A stretch of 64,000 nt of DNA from Actinomadura opuntiae (GCF_030283205.1 NZ_JASNWF010000011.1:62001-126000), one strand, 5' to 3'. Counted from the first letter of the stretch, positions 26,075 to 34,662 are shown. Notes: a model not told the origin generated them from the sequence alone. Made by a program: numbers and translations.

Positions 26075-27760
26075 CTAGCTTCCACCACTGGTGACGGTGT
26101 TCCGATGGCGGTCTCCGAGTGCGCTGGCGCCCTTTCTACTGGGCTCGGCGGCTGGGCGTGTGTGGCCGGGCATGGCGGTGACCGTCTTGCGGCCTCGTTT
26201 GGGGTGGTCGGCGCTCAGGATGACGGCGGCGGCGTCCTCTGCTGATTGCCGGGCCAGTTGCGGGAGCAGGCTGGTGTAGGTGTCGGCGGCGATGGTGATC
26301 GACGACAGGCGCAGTGTCTCTTGGACGACCTTCATGTCGTATCCAGCGGCGAGCAGGAAGGTCGCGGCGCCGTGCCGCAGGTCGTGCAGCCGGATCGGCG
26401 GTAGTCCGGCTTCCATGGCCAGTTGCTCGAACTGCTCGGTGACGTCGGCCGGGTTGACCGGTTCCCCGGTCGGTGTGGTGAACACGAAGCCGGTTTCGGT
26501 CCAGGCGTCGCCGGCTGCGAGGCGTTCGGCGTTCTGCCGGGCACGGTGGGCGCGTAGTTCCTTGATGGTGGCGGTGTCGAGGCTGATGGTGGCCTCTCCG
26601 GCATCGGTCTTGGGTTTGCCCTCGAAGGTCTCGGCTCCGATCTGGGTGATCTGCCACCGGATCGCGGCGGTTGCGTTGTTCAGGTCGAGGTCGACCCACC
26701 GCAGGCCGCAGGACTCGCCCCGGCGCAGACCGCGGAAGGCGATCAGGTGGTACTGGGCGTAGAGCCGGTGCCCGCGTGCCCGAGCGAGGAGTCTCTTGGT
26801 GAGTGCCGGGGTCCACACCATGACCGGGGACGGGCGCGGGGCGCCGACGTAGGCGTCCAGCCGGTTGATCTTCTCCCCGATCCGCTTGTGCGGCTCGAGC
26901 TTGGACATGTGTTTGCGGCGGGCGTTCATCTTCTCGATGTGGGTGGCGAAGTCGTTCTCCCAGGCGGTGATGCGTTCGTCGGTCCACACCAGCGCCTTGG
27001 GCGGTTTGCCGGACGGGAGTTCGACCAAGGCGGCGACGTTGACCTCGATGAGGCGCTGCTGGATCGCCTTGTTGAGTGCGGACCGCAGCGTCGCGCGGAT
27101 GCGTTGCTTGGTCGCCGGGCCGACCACCCGCCGCCCCTTGACCATGGCGCGCAACTTCAGGTCGCCGGACTCGCGCGCCTGGGCGATGCGTTCGTTCAGT
27201 TCGTCGATCGCCTCGAACGCCGCGTCGACGTGGCCGACGCGGAGCCGGTCCAGCATGATCGGTCCCAGGATGGGCGCCAGGTAGAGGCGGATGTGGCTGG
27301 CGTAGCTGCGTCGGGTTCCCTCGCGCAGGCCCTTGCGTCCGGCCAGCCATTCCTCCAGGTACTCCCCTACGGTGATGGAGCGGCCCAGGTCCTGACCGGT
27401 GCGGATCTTCTTGCGGACCTGTTCGGGCTCAGGGAGCACTCGGGTCTTTTGGAGCGTGGCGACGATCAGGTCGGCGATCTGGATCTGGACCAGCAGATCG
27501 TCCCCGGCGATGGCCAGCAGTTCCTTGGCCTTGTCCATCTGGTCCTGGGCGGCGTCCTGGCTGGCGAAGCCCGCGCGGCGCAGCGGAGCGCGCCGCGTCC
27601 CCGCGGCTGTGGGCGGGAGCTCGAGCTGGTACTTCCAGGAGCCGTGGGTGCTGCTCCAGCGCCCGTTGCTGCGCCGTAGTTTCGGGCAGTCCTTGCCGTA
27701 CTTCTTGCCGTGCTCATCACGGCAGCCGCAGGTCTTGAAGGTGCTTCCTTTGGCGGTCAT
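26075..27760 (-). CDS. int: tyrosine-type site-specific integrase
   Basis: 561 residues. An Arm-binding N terminus carries a Cys-rich patch (CGCRDEHGKKYGKDCPK). A SAM-like core-binding domain follows (SITVEYLEEW-like GEYLEEWLAGRKGLREGTRR, then SHIRLYLAPILGPIMLDRL), and then the catalytic domain with Arg in FRGLRRGESCGLRW, a Lys in EGKPKTDAGEATI, HDLRHGAATFLLAAG and nucleophile Tyr in AADTYTSLLPQL. The usual LGHSS box reads LRLSS, so the second catalytic His is replaced. Integrases of this type use the 3' end of tRNA genes. Coupled to the excisionase by a 4-bp overlap. Confidence 0.9.
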   Translation of the reverse strand: MTAKGSTFKTCGCRDEHGKKYGKDCPKLRRSNGRWSSTHGSWKYQLELPPTAAGTRRAPLRRAGFASQDAAQDQMDKAKELLAIAGDDLLVQIQIADLIVATLQKTRVLPEPEQVRKKIRTGQDLGRSITVGEYLEEWLAGRKGLREGTRRSYASHIRLYLAPILGPIMLDRLRVGHVDAAFEAIDELNERIAQARESGDLKLRAMVKGRRVVGPATKQRIRATLRSALNKAIQQRLIEVNVAALVELPSGKPPKALVWTDERITAWENDFATHIEKMNARRKHMSKLEPHKRIGEKINRLDAYVGAPRPSPVMVWTPALTKRLLARARGHRLYAQYHLIAFRGLRRGESCGLRWVDLDLNNATAAIRWQITQIGAETFEGKPKTDAGEATISLDTATIKELRAHRARQNAERLAAGDAWTETGFVFTTPTGEPVNPADVTEQFEQLAMEAGLPPIRLHDLRHGAATFLLAAGYDMKVVQETLRLSSITIAADTYTSLLPQLARQSAEDAAAVILSADHPKRGRKTVTAMPGHTRPAAEPSRKGASALGDRHRNTVTSGGS

Positions 27761-28020
27761 TCAGCCTCTTCTCGTGGGGCCTGCTGCCCGCATGAGTGCT
27801 GGTCGTCGCTGTTGTCGCAGGCGAGGCCGAGGACGGCGATCAGGTCGGCGGCGCACACCCTGTAGTTGCGCCCGATCCGCAGCACCCGGCAGGGAAATCG
27901 TCCTGAGCGGGCGAGCTGGTAGGCCTTGGTGCGTCCGACTCCGACGATCCGTCCCGCGGTGACCAGGTCGATGGTGGCGGGCAGCGAACGGATCTCCGCC
28001 GCGGTCAACCCCTTCACCAC
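27757..28020 (-). CDS. xis: excisionase-like helix-turn-helix protein
   Basis: 87 residues with a MerR/AlpA-type winged helix: IDLVTAGRIVGVGRTKAYQL then SGRFPCRVLRIGRNYRVCAA. Small proteins of this kind precede integrases in actinomycete integrative elements and direct excision. Its stop overlaps the integrase start (27757-27760, ATGA), so both are co-translated. Start ATG at 28020. Confidence 0.85.
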   Translation of the reverse strand: MVKGLTAAEIRSLPATIDLVTAGRIVGVGRTKAYQLARSGRFPCRVLRIGRNYRVCAADLIAVLGLACDNSDDQHSCGQQAPREEAE

Positions 28021-28068
28021 GCACCCCCTGTTGGGCGACGCCGCGTACGCGGCCGCGCGGGATGGCGG

Positions 28069-28485
28069 GTGGTGTTGTCATGGGGGATCACCCTGCAGGA
28101 GGTGCGGCGGTTCGACGAGGCCATCACCGCCCACCAGGACGCCGCCGCGATCTTCCGCGCGGCCGGCGACCGACACCGCGAAGGCACCGCGCTGAACAAC
28201 CTGGGGAGCGCGCTGCAGCAGGTGCGGCGGTTCGATGACGCCATCACCGCCCACCAAGACGCCGCCGCAATCTACCGCGAGACCGGCGACCGACACCGCG
28301 AAGGCACCGCGCTGAACAACCTGGGGAGCGCGCTGCAGCAGGTGCGGCGGTTCGAGGAGGCACTCGCTGCAGGGCGAGAGGCTGTGGAGATCTTCGCCGC
28401 GGTCGGCGATGAGCACAGCGAAGCCATCGCGCGGCAGATCGTGGAGGAGACGCTGCGCGCCGACGCTGCCCCAAAAGAGCAGTAG
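28069..28485 (+). CDS. TPR-repeat protein, probably 5'-truncated
   Basis: 138 residues made almost wholly of tetratricopeptide units (EVRRFDEAITAHQDAAAIFR, AGDRHREGTALNNLGSALQQ, repeated). At DNA level GTGCGGCGGTTCGA recurs at 28102, 28222 and 28342, an exact 120-bp period with near-identical copies, so units arose by recent tandem duplication. There is no proper N-terminal domain and the frame begins inside a repeat just upstream of the excisionase gene, so this is likely the 3' remainder of a larger NB-ARC/TPR or kinase-TPR gene cut by the integration module. Confidence 0.65.
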   Translation: MVLSWGITLQEVRRFDEAITAHQDAAAIFRAAGDRHREGTALNNLGSALQQVRRFDDAITAHQDAAAIYRETGDRHREGTALNNLGSALQQVRRFEEALAAGREAVEIFAAVGDEHSEAIARQIVEETLRADAAPKEQ

Positions 28486-28502
28486 CCCTTGTTCGCCTCT
28501 CA

Positions 28503-28536
28503 AGGCCCCCGGACAGCCGGACACTCTCGGGGGCCT
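28503..28536 (+). terminator. hairpin downstream of the TPR gene
   Basis: AGGCCCCCG (28503-28511) pairs perfectly with CGGGGGCCT (28528-28536) around a 16-nt loop, 18 bp after the TPR stop. No T-run follows, which is common for actinobacterial terminators. Confidence 0.55.
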
Positions 28537-28705
28537 CTCCCTCCCGGGGGAGCCCCTACGGGGTCGTTCAGTACAGACAAATGATCCGCCGGAACATCTG
28601 ACATTCTCTCCGCGCTCAACAATTGATGTCAGTATTCGGCGCTGCCTGTGACGGTGCCGTCCGGGTTGAGCTCGCTGTCGTTGAGGTACTGCACCTCATG
28701 CGACG

Positions 28706-30049
28706 CTATGTGTGATCCCGCTCCCCGGGAGCACGGTGGTGGCCGAACATGACGAACGCACCGCCGCGGTCGTCATAGGTGTTCGGCACTATCCGGTGTT
28801 CGACGCCGAGAAGGTGCTTGAGGTCCTGGGCGAACAGGACGGTTTGAATCAACTTGTGGTCGCGGACCTCCCGAGTGCTGGCGAACCAGAGCCCGACGAT
28901 CTCGCCATGGGGCGTGCGCACCATGGCGAAGTTGCCGTCGCTGCGCTGTGACGGGGCCGGTCCGGGACGCTGCCCGGCGACCAGGTCCTGTTCGGAGAGC
29001 GGCGCCGAGATGAGCACGTAGCCGTCGTTGGCCGCGCTGGCCACTCGGGGCGGTCGGTCGGGGTGGGTTATGCCGGTGACGGCGTTGATCGTCGCGCTGC
29101 CGAACCTCGGATCGCCGAAGGCCGGCCCGTGCTGGTTGAACGGTGCACTGAGCGCGGTCGGCCGCTGCGGGTCCCAGAGTTGCACGCCGCACTCGTGCCA
29201 CTGGCGGAACGTCGCGGCGATGACCGTCTGCTGCCCGAGCGACACCGGTGCCAGCTCCGCGAACGGCGTGTCCAGCTGGCCGCGAGCGGTGCGCTCACCG
29301 GTTTGTAGGTCCCATACCTCGATGCCGCGGCGGGCCGTGATGGCGAGCTGGGTGCCGAACGCCGTCAGCACGCCGCTGCCGAGCATGCCGAGCGGGGGAT
29401 GCCGTCGGCGCCAGGCGTCGGCGACAGGTTCCCACAGCTCGAGCGTGCCGCCGTACCGGACGGCGGCGAAGCCGGCCTTCTCGTCGTCGAAGCGGACGCC
29501 GACCAGCCGGAAGACCTGGTCACCGATGTGGCCCTTGCGATGCGGCGGCTGGTCGAAGCCGAACACCTGTCGCCCGCTCGCCGGGTCGATCACCCGGACG
29601 GCCTTGGCGTCCGCGAGCACGATCAGCTGCGGCTCGCTCGGAACGACCGCCATCGCCGACCCCCCGGTCTCGAGGAGCCGCCGCGGCCCATAATCCTGCT
29701 GGCCGATGCGTCCGGGTTCCCACAGTGTGACTGAGCTGGCACTGCAGCACGCCAACGCCCAGTCGTCTGCGCGCAGCTTCACCGCGGCCAGGTCCGCCAC
29801 GGTGCGCGCGACGGTGATCGGGCCGGCAACGGGTTCGCCGGTCTCGCCGTCCCACAGCAGCACACCACCGTTGGTGTCGCCGCTGGCCAGCAGCACGCCG
29901 TCGGCGGTCGGCACGGTGGTCAGACGGTACGCGGTCGAGCTGTGTCCGTGCAGCTCGCGCTCGCCGCTCGGACGGGTCGTGCAGCGCGGATCCGGGCGTT
30001 GCGGCGGTGCCGGAGGCTGACGCTGCCGAAACGGACGGCGCAGTTTCAT
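28706..30049 (-). CDS. WD40-like beta-propeller protein
   Basis: 447 residues, cytoplasmic (no signal peptide). Repeated blades end in typical WD-like pairs: GVLLWDGETGEPVAGP, VTLWEPGRIG, VRVIDPASGRQVFG, LELWEPVADAW, IEVWDLQTGERTARG and VQLWDPQRPT. It probably forms a seven-bladed propeller for protein interaction. The N terminus is Pro/Arg-rich. ATG at 30049 has AGGAAG upstream. Tail to tail with the TPR gene; in actinomycetes such propellers are often fused to kinase or caspase-like domains, but none is present here. Confidence 0.75.
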   Translation of the reverse strand: MKLRRPFRQRQPPAPPQRPDPRCTTRPSGERELHGHSSTAYRLTTVPTADGVLLASGDTNGGVLLWDGETGEPVAGPITVARTVADLAAVKLRADDWALACCSASSVTLWEPGRIGQQDYGPRRLLETGGSAMAVVPSEPQLIVLADAKAVRVIDPASGRQVFGFDQPPHRKGHIGDQVFRLVGVRFDDEKAGFAAVRYGGTLELWEPVADAWRRRHPPLGMLGSGVLTAFGTQLAITARRGIEVWDLQTGERTARGQLDTPFAELAPVSLGQQTVIAATFRQWHECGVQLWDPQRPTALSAPFNQHGPAFGDPRFGSATINAVTGITHPDRPPRVASAANDGYVLISAPLSEQDLVAGQRPGPAPSQRSDGNFAMVRTPHGEIVGLWFASTREVRDHKLIQTVLFAQDLKHLLGVEHRIVPNTYDDRGGAFVMFGHHRAPGERDHT

Positions 30050-30316
30050 GCCTGCTTCCTACCAGAGCCTGCCGGGGCCCCTCCCTCCGATGGTTGGTTG
30101 CCCATTGGGTGGGCAGCACGGCCGCGACCTTCGTGAGTGAGCCGGTGTTCAGGTTTGCGACCACCACACGCTCGACACGCCGATGACCAAGCAGTCCGAT
30201 GGACACGGAAACCACTGACAGAAAGTCCGCGCGAACCGCTGACAAAGGAATTGTCAGCGCTGTCGGCGGGGCAGATGTCAGCGGCACCCTGCCGAGTGGT
30301 GATGACGGGAGGCGAG

Positions 30317-30523
30317 ATGCTCACTGGTCTTCGCTGGTGGGGCCGGGCCGGGGTGTATGCGTTGATGTTCGTGACCATGTGGGGGCTGGACATGCTGGTA
30401 GTCCGGGACCGGGGGTGGACCGACAACCTGGGCGCCGCTGTCGGCGGGATGATCGCGATCGTGCCCCTCACCGAACTGCGTTTGTGGCTGAGGCGTCGCC
30501 GCGCCTCCCAGAATCACCGCTGA
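30317..30523 (+). CDS. small two-helix membrane protein
   Basis: 68 residues from ATG 30317, which has GGGAGG about 5 bp upstream. Two hydrophobic helices are visible (AGVYALMFVTMWGLDMLVV and LGAAVGGMIAIVPLTEL), with a basic C terminus LWLRRRRASQNHR that should remain in the cytoplasm. Function not recognised. Confidence 0.55.
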   Translation: MLTGLRWWGRAGVYALMFVTMWGLDMLVVRDRGWTDNLGAAVGGMIAIVPLTELRLWLRRRRASQNHR

Positions 30524-30767
30524 CCAGTCCGGAGTGCTTGCCGCCGTCAGCGTCCGGGGCGACATAACGTCTGAACCCGACCACCGCCACGCCCTCGCGA
30601 GTGCGCCCCCAACCAAGCCGGTGACGTACGGCTGTTTCATGGATCCGACCGCGGCCGAGGCGCAGACGCGCGGGGGGGGCGGCCGAGTCCGCCGGTTCGA
30701 AGGGGGCGGGTGGTGGTTTTGGAGGCTGCGCGGCGGCGGTAATTCCACCGCGATCCGATCCAGCGAC

Positions 30768-31193
30768 TCAGAGGCCCCAGCCGTCCGGTGCGGTCTTGAG
30801 CGGGCCGAAGGCCGCGTTGTAGTACTCGCGCAGTTCGGCGCACCGGCCGTCGGGCGCGAAGGTCAGGACCAGGCAGCCCGGCAGGGTCACGCCTTCTGAC
30901 GGGTCCTTGGCCGGGTACCAGTCGTCGTCGCGCATGGTCGCCCACCACTCCACCGTCGCGCGATCGCCCTCTACGACGGGTGCGCCGAACCGAAGGTCGA
31001 GGTCCTGCTGCGTCCGGGTCGCCTTCCGCCAGTACGCGGCAATGGCCGCGCGGCCGACATGGGGCTCGGCGAGCGGGTTCGACCGGTAGACGGCATCGGG
31101 TGTGAACAGGTCGACGATGCCCTCGTCGTCCTTGGTCGCCCAGGCTCGGCGGTAGCGGTCGACCCAGGCTCCCACGTCGATTCTCTCGTTCAT
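30768..31193 (-). CDS. SnoaL/NTF2-like protein
   Basis: 141 residues with a full NTF2-like pattern: WVDRYRRAWATKDDEGIVDL, FTPDAVYRSNPLAEPHVGRA, WWATMRDDDWYPAKDPS and CLVLTFAPDGRCAELREYYN. It matches the common stand-alone SnoaL-like family of actinobacteria, whose substrates are mostly unknown. ATG at 31193. A single-gene unit with a 218-bp empty gap upstream. Confidence 0.82.
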   Translation of the reverse strand: MNERIDVGAWVDRYRRAWATKDDEGIVDLFTPDAVYRSNPLAEPHVGRAAIAAYWRKATRTQQDLDLRFGAPVVEGDRATVEWWATMRDDDWYPAKDPSEGVTLPGCLVLTFAPDGRCAELREYYNAAFGPLKTAPDGWGL

Positions 31194-31411
31194 GAACGAA
31201 GCGTGGCATGCGAGCTGGCCGGAGCGGATCGGTCGCCGCCTCAGCCCTTGGACCTAGGACAGCGCTCCTGAGTCAGGGGTCGCAGTAGTACTCGGGAAAG
31301 TTCGGGCGGATATAGCTGAGCGGAGCCAGCACGGAGCAGGCCCGCGAAGGATCGGAGCGGGTCGGTAGCGACGAGCTGAGGATCGTGGTGCCGGTTCGGT
31401 GACGGGCCTGG

Positions 31412-32056
31412 TCAGGTGGGTTGGTCGGGCAGCAGGTCGGTCAGCGCGGTCCGGACGGCGGCTCGGCTTACCCCGTGGATGCGGGCGAGGGCCGCGATGG
31501 CGCTTCCGTTATCGCGGAACGCGGTCCGTACTTCGTCGCGGCGGGCGCCGTTGAGTGCGGGTGGCCGGCCTCGGTAGCGGCCTTGGGCCTCGGCCGCGGC
31601 GATGCCCTCGCCGGTGAGTTCGTTCTGCAGGTCGCGCTGGAACTGTCCGACTGCGGTGATGACGTTGATGAGCAGGGCTGTGGTGGGGTCGTTCACGGCG
31701 AGGTCGTGGAAGTTCGACAGCGGCCCGGACAGGACGCGCAGGGCGACGCCGCGCGCGGTGCACCAGTCGCGGACGCTGTGGATGTCGATCAGGTCGCGGC
31801 AGAGCCGGAACAGCTCGGAGACCGTCAGCACGTCGCCCGGGTGCGCTGCGGCGGCGATTTTGGCGAACGCGGGCCGCTCCAGCGCGGGAATCTTGGAGGT
31901 CGTCGCGGGGTCCTCGAACAGCAGCACCCCGGCGGCGGGGCGGAACCCTTCGGCGACACCCTCGGTGCGCACGAGGAGGCCGGCCTCGGTGAGGATGTGG
32001 CGCTGGCGCAGCAGCGACTGGGTCGCGGTGGACACGCGCGAGTAGACGATCCGCAC
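31412..32056 (-). CDS. serine recombinase (resolvase family)
   Basis: 214 residues. The N-terminal catalytic domain begins MRIVYSRVSTATQSLLRQRH with the catalytic Ser in YSRVSTATQ. It has an unusually acidic linker, LTVSELFRLCRDLIDIHSVR as the SEL-FRL dimer region, and LINVITAVGQFQRDLQNELT preceding the E helix. The C-terminal helix-turn-helix is GSAIAALARIHGVSRAAVRT. The normal SRxxR/D motif is modified. It may be a transposon resolvase or invertase; the partner element is not evident. Confidence 0.85.
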   Translation of the reverse strand: MRIVYSRVSTATQSLLRQRHILTEAGLLVRTEGVAEGFRPAAGVLLFEDPATTSKIPALERPAFAKIAAAAHPGDVLTVSELFRLCRDLIDIHSVRDWCTARGVALRVLSGPLSNFHDLAVNDPTTALLINVITAVGQFQRDLQNELTGEGIAAAEAQGRYRGRPPALNGARRDEVRTAFRDNGSAIAALARIHGVSRAAVRTALTDLLPDQPT

Positions 32057-32262
32057 CGGCGGCTCCCGCGGAAAGAGGGGTGGAGGACCCTTCTATCTGG
32101 CGGGAAATCCTGTCGTCAATCAGCACTCAGAATCGGTCACCTTGAGCGGTGTTCCATCACTCGGTGTCCGTTTTTTCAGGGGGTTGGGCGGCGGCTCGGC
32201 GGGGTGTCGGGAAACCTTCCAATCCCGACACCCCGTCGTGAAGCCCATCCGGGCCTGGAAGG

Positions 32263-32557
32263 TCATCGGGGATTCCTGGGAGGCTTGTGGAGGAGGGGTT
32301 CGAGGCGGGCGGCGGTCTGGCGGTATCGGCTGACGGGGACGAGGTGGACGCCGTCGAAGGCGCCGCTGTCGCGGATCGCCAGGACGTGGTCGCAGGCGGC
32401 GGCGATGCCGGCGTCGGGGTCGGCTTCCACGGCTTGGACGAGTGCGTCGGGGATGGTGATGTCGGGGATGGTGGCGGCGAGGTTGCGGGCCATGGTCGCG
32501 CTGGCCAGGACCATCACTCCGGCGTAGACGGGTGCGTTGATGGTGATGGTCTCGCGC
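32263..32557 (-). pseudogene. C-terminal fragment of a methylenetetrahydrofolate reductase-like gene
   Basis: The frame reads ETITINAPVYAGVMVLASA, then MARNLAATIPDITIPDALVQ and GAFDGVHLVPVSRYRQTAAR, up to a stop at 32263. This matches the tail of actinobacterial methylenetetrahydrofolate-reductase-like TIM barrels (the GVHLxPxxRYR end). The preceding two thirds of the barrel are missing, so it is an inactive 3' fragment carried in the island. The family assignment is moderate. Confidence 0.5.
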
Positions 32558-32703
32558 TAGCGCAGCAGGTCGTCGGGCCCGCGAGGAGGCTGAGTGCAGG
32601 AATTAGCGGTAGGCGTTGAGTCGAGGTTCTTGGACTGATCGGCGGGTTGAGGGGCCGGTCGCTCTGCGGACGGCGCCGAGCGCCGAGATTGATCTTGGTG
32701 TGG

Positions 32704-32805
32704 GTGTTCCGTTAGGGGATCCTCCACCGGAACACCCGCCAGGTCGGGGTGTTCCGTATAGGTGTTCCATGAGCTGTTCCGGTGAAGGCCCCCTATCCGG
32801 AACAC
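32704..32805. repeat. cluster of GTGTTCCG repeats, probable recombination site or operator
   Basis: The 8-mer GTGTTCCG or its complement occurs at 32704, 32728 (inverted) and 32749, with close variants at 32762, 32774 and 32797 (inverted). The outer copies extend into a longer inverted repeat: GTGTTCCGTTAGGGGATCC at 32704 against GTGTTCCGGATAGGGGGCC on the other strand ending at 32805. This array ends 9 bp before the start of a serine recombinase, as in res sites that both recombine and regulate. Confidence 0.65.
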
Positions 32806-32813
32806 TTGGGGGC

Positions 32814-33395
32814 GTGAACGGAACCCGGGTCGGCTACGCGCGCTGCTCCACCGACGAACAAGACGTGATCATCCAGACCGAGCAGCTCCTCGCCCTCGGC
32901 GTGCCCGAAGAACGCATTTACATCGACCGCGGCTTCTCCGGCAACACCCGCCGCAACCGGAACGGACTCGACCAGGCCCTCGCCGCCGTCTGGGACGGGT
33001 CGGTGTTCACCGTCACCAAGTTCGACCGGTTCGCCCGCAACATGGCCGAAGCCAACGACATCCTCACCGGCCTGTCCGGCCGCGGCGTCCTGTTCGGCCT
33101 CGGCGCGTCCGTCTATGACTGGAACGACCCGTTCGGCCGGCTGTTCCTCCAGACCCTCGCCATGGTCGCGGAGTTCGAGGCGAACATCGGGCACCAGCGG
33201 ACCCGCGAGGGGATGGCGCTGGCGAAGAAGAACGGCAAGCTCAAGGGCAAGCAGCCCAAACTCCCTGCGCCCGCCCGGCGCTCGATCCGCCGCCGCTACG
33301 CCGAGGGCGAGGTCTCCCTCGCCGACCTCGCCACCGAATACAGCGTCGGCCGCTCCACCATCCACCGCATCGTCCACGGCCAGGACCTCAGCTGA
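32814..33395 (+). CDS. serine recombinase (resolvase/invertase family)
   Basis: 193 residues from GTG 32814, with GGGGG just upstream. The catalytic domain is canonical: VGYARCSTDEQDVIIQTEQL (Ser in ARCSTDEQ), IYIDRGFSGNTRRNRNGLDQ, VFTVTKFDRFARNMAEA with the KFDRFAR signature, and MVAEFEANIGHQRTREGMAL. The C-terminal helix-turn-helix is VSLADLATEYSVGRSTIHRI. It is the size of Tn3-type resolvases. The repeat array immediately upstream is the likely target site. A resolvase C-terminal fragment of a different gene also occurs at 40.5 kb. Confidence 0.92.
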   Translation: MNGTRVGYARCSTDEQDVIIQTEQLLALGVPEERIYIDRGFSGNTRRNRNGLDQALAAVWDGSVFTVTKFDRFARNMAEANDILTGLSGRGVLFGLGASVYDWNDPFGRLFLQTLAMVAEFEANIGHQRTREGMALAKKNGKLKGKQPKLPAPARRSIRRRYAEGEVSLADLATEYSVGRSTIHRIVHGQDLS

Positions 33396-33417
33396 GCGCG
33401 TATTCGGCTGCGCCCGG

Positions 33418-33990
33418 TCAGGCGGTCGCTTCCGGTACGGGGGCCGGGGGGGCGGTGAGGCTGCGGGCCAGAGTGTCGATGATGGAGCGGGTGTCGGCGT
33501 CGGTGGTGGGGTGGGTGAGGAGTCCTTCGATGACGAAGGTCGCGATGGCGGTCATGGCGGTGAGGTCGGCTCCGCCGGTTCCGGTCGCGGCGAGTTCGTC
33601 GGCGAACAGGCTGTCGGCGAGGCGGTGGAAGCCGGTGTGCCAGGTGTCGATCGCCGGGGAGGCGGCGGCGCGGGTGTGCACGGTGTTGACGAGGCGGTGC
33701 AGGCGCCGCAGGCGTTCCACGGCCCACAGCAGGCGTTCGGCCGCGGGCCGTTCGGCGATGGCGGCGTACTCCTGCAGCGCCCCGGCGAGGAGCTGGTCGA
33801 GGACGGCGACGAGCAGCGCGTCCTTGTCGGCGAAGTACCAGTAGACGGTGTTGACGGTGATGTCGGCGTCCCTGGCGATCTGCCCCATGGACGTGGCCTC
33901 ATAGCCGTCGTCGGTGAACCGCTGTGCGGCGGCGGCGACGATCTGTTCGCGCTTGGCCTCCCGGTCCTGGGGGCGTCGGTTCCGCGGCAT
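33418..33990 (-). CDS. TetR-family transcriptional regulator
   Basis: 190 residues. DNA-binding part KREQIVAAAAQRFTDDGYEA then SMGQIARDADITVNTVYWYF and ADKDALLVAVLDQLLAG; the C-terminal ligand domain is helical and Ala-rich. Divergent from the hypothetical/SDR gene pair at 34066. The 75-bp gap holds an almost perfect 51-bp palindrome, so it very probably represses both units. Confidence 0.92.
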   Translation of the reverse strand: MPRNRRPQDREAKREQIVAAAAQRFTDDGYEATSMGQIARDADITVNTVYWYFADKDALLVAVLDQLLAGALQEYAAIAERPAAERLLWAVERLRRLHRLVNTVHTRAAASPAIDTWHTGFHRLADSLFADELAATGTGGADLTAMTAIATFVIEGLLTHPTTDADTRSIIDTLARSLTAPPAPVPEATA

Positions 33991-34001
33991 CCACCCACCC
34001 T

Positions 34002-34052
34002 ATCTTGAACGCCCCTCAAGAACCGGCTACCTTCTTGAGGGCCATTCAAGAT
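34002..34052. promoter_or_regulatory. 51-bp near-perfect palindromic TetR operator
   Basis: ATCTTGAACGCCCCTCAAGA at 34002-34021 is matched in reverse complement by the 20 bases ending at 34052 with only two mismatches (ATCTTGAATGGCCCTCAAGA). Each arm itself holds TCTTGA and TCAAGA half-sites, giving four half-sites. The site lies between divergent TetR and target genes and overlaps the expected promoters; its right edge touches an ATG at 34051. Confidence 0.85.
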
Positions 34053-34065
34053 GGAGGGGGCCGAC

Positions 34066-34635
34066 ATGGCCGAGGACTTCACCGAGCAGGCGCTCGGCCG
34101 GCTCACTACCGCGGGACTGCTGGAGGCGTTCACCGGCATGGACGCCCCGGCGGTGCAGGAGATGGACGGTGAGTACGCCGCCAGGCTCCTGGCGCAGCCG
34201 AACGCGTTCGCGGTGCTGACCGGGCACGGATGCGTGTCGAATCCGCTGATGCGCTGGGCGTGCAAGGGATTCCGGCCGGTGGACGGGGACAGTGGGCGCG
34301 GCTACAACGCCTTCTCCGGTCTGGGCCGGCTGCGCGGCCGCTATCCGATGCGCACGCTCGTCGCCCCGTCCCGCTACGACGGCCGCCCCGCCTACACCCT
34401 GATCTACCGCGCGTTCCACTCCGCGTGCGGGACGCTCCACATGGTGGACGAGGTGCGGCGCGCGGCACCTGGCGTCTACCTGGGCATGGGTACTTGGGGG
34501 TTCACCGACCGGCAGCGCCGCGTGCCCCGGCCCTTCCTGCTGACCGGTCCCACCGCCCCCTACCGCCAGGACGTCGGCAGGCCGCGCGCCGGCTTCGTCC
34601 CGGGCCTGCGAGAACTACCCCGCCACCACGCCTGA
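34066..34635 (+). CDS. hypothetical protein, 189 aa, target of the adjacent TetR
   Basis: Not recognised. The body contains QALGRLTTAGLLEAFTGMDA, LLAQPNAFAVLTGHGCVSN, RGYNAFSGLGRLRGRYPMRT and LTGPTAPYRQDVGRPR, without signal peptide. It resembles the unnamed proteins often encoded beside SDRs in actinobacteria. ATG at 34066 follows GGAGGGGG; the ATG at 34051 lies inside the operator and has no ribosome site. The next gene, an SDR, begins 27 bp after the stop, so they form an operon. Confidence 0.7.
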   Translation: MAEDFTEQALGRLTTAGLLEAFTGMDAPAVQEMDGEYAARLLAQPNAFAVLTGHGCVSNPLMRWACKGFRPVDGDSGRGYNAFSGLGRLRGRYPMRTLVAPSRYDGRPAYTLIYRAFHSACGTLHMVDEVRRAAPGVYLGMGTWGFTDRQRRVPRPFLLTGPTAPYRQDVGRPRAGFVPGLRELPRHHA

Positions 34636-34662
34636 CCTCCTTCGAACAGAAACGGATCCTCG

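Noticed and set aside
30050..30287. Upstream extension of the WD40 gene at 28706-30049
   Set aside because: The alternative frame lies in another phase and the ATG at 30049 has a ribosome site; no conserved domain is gained.
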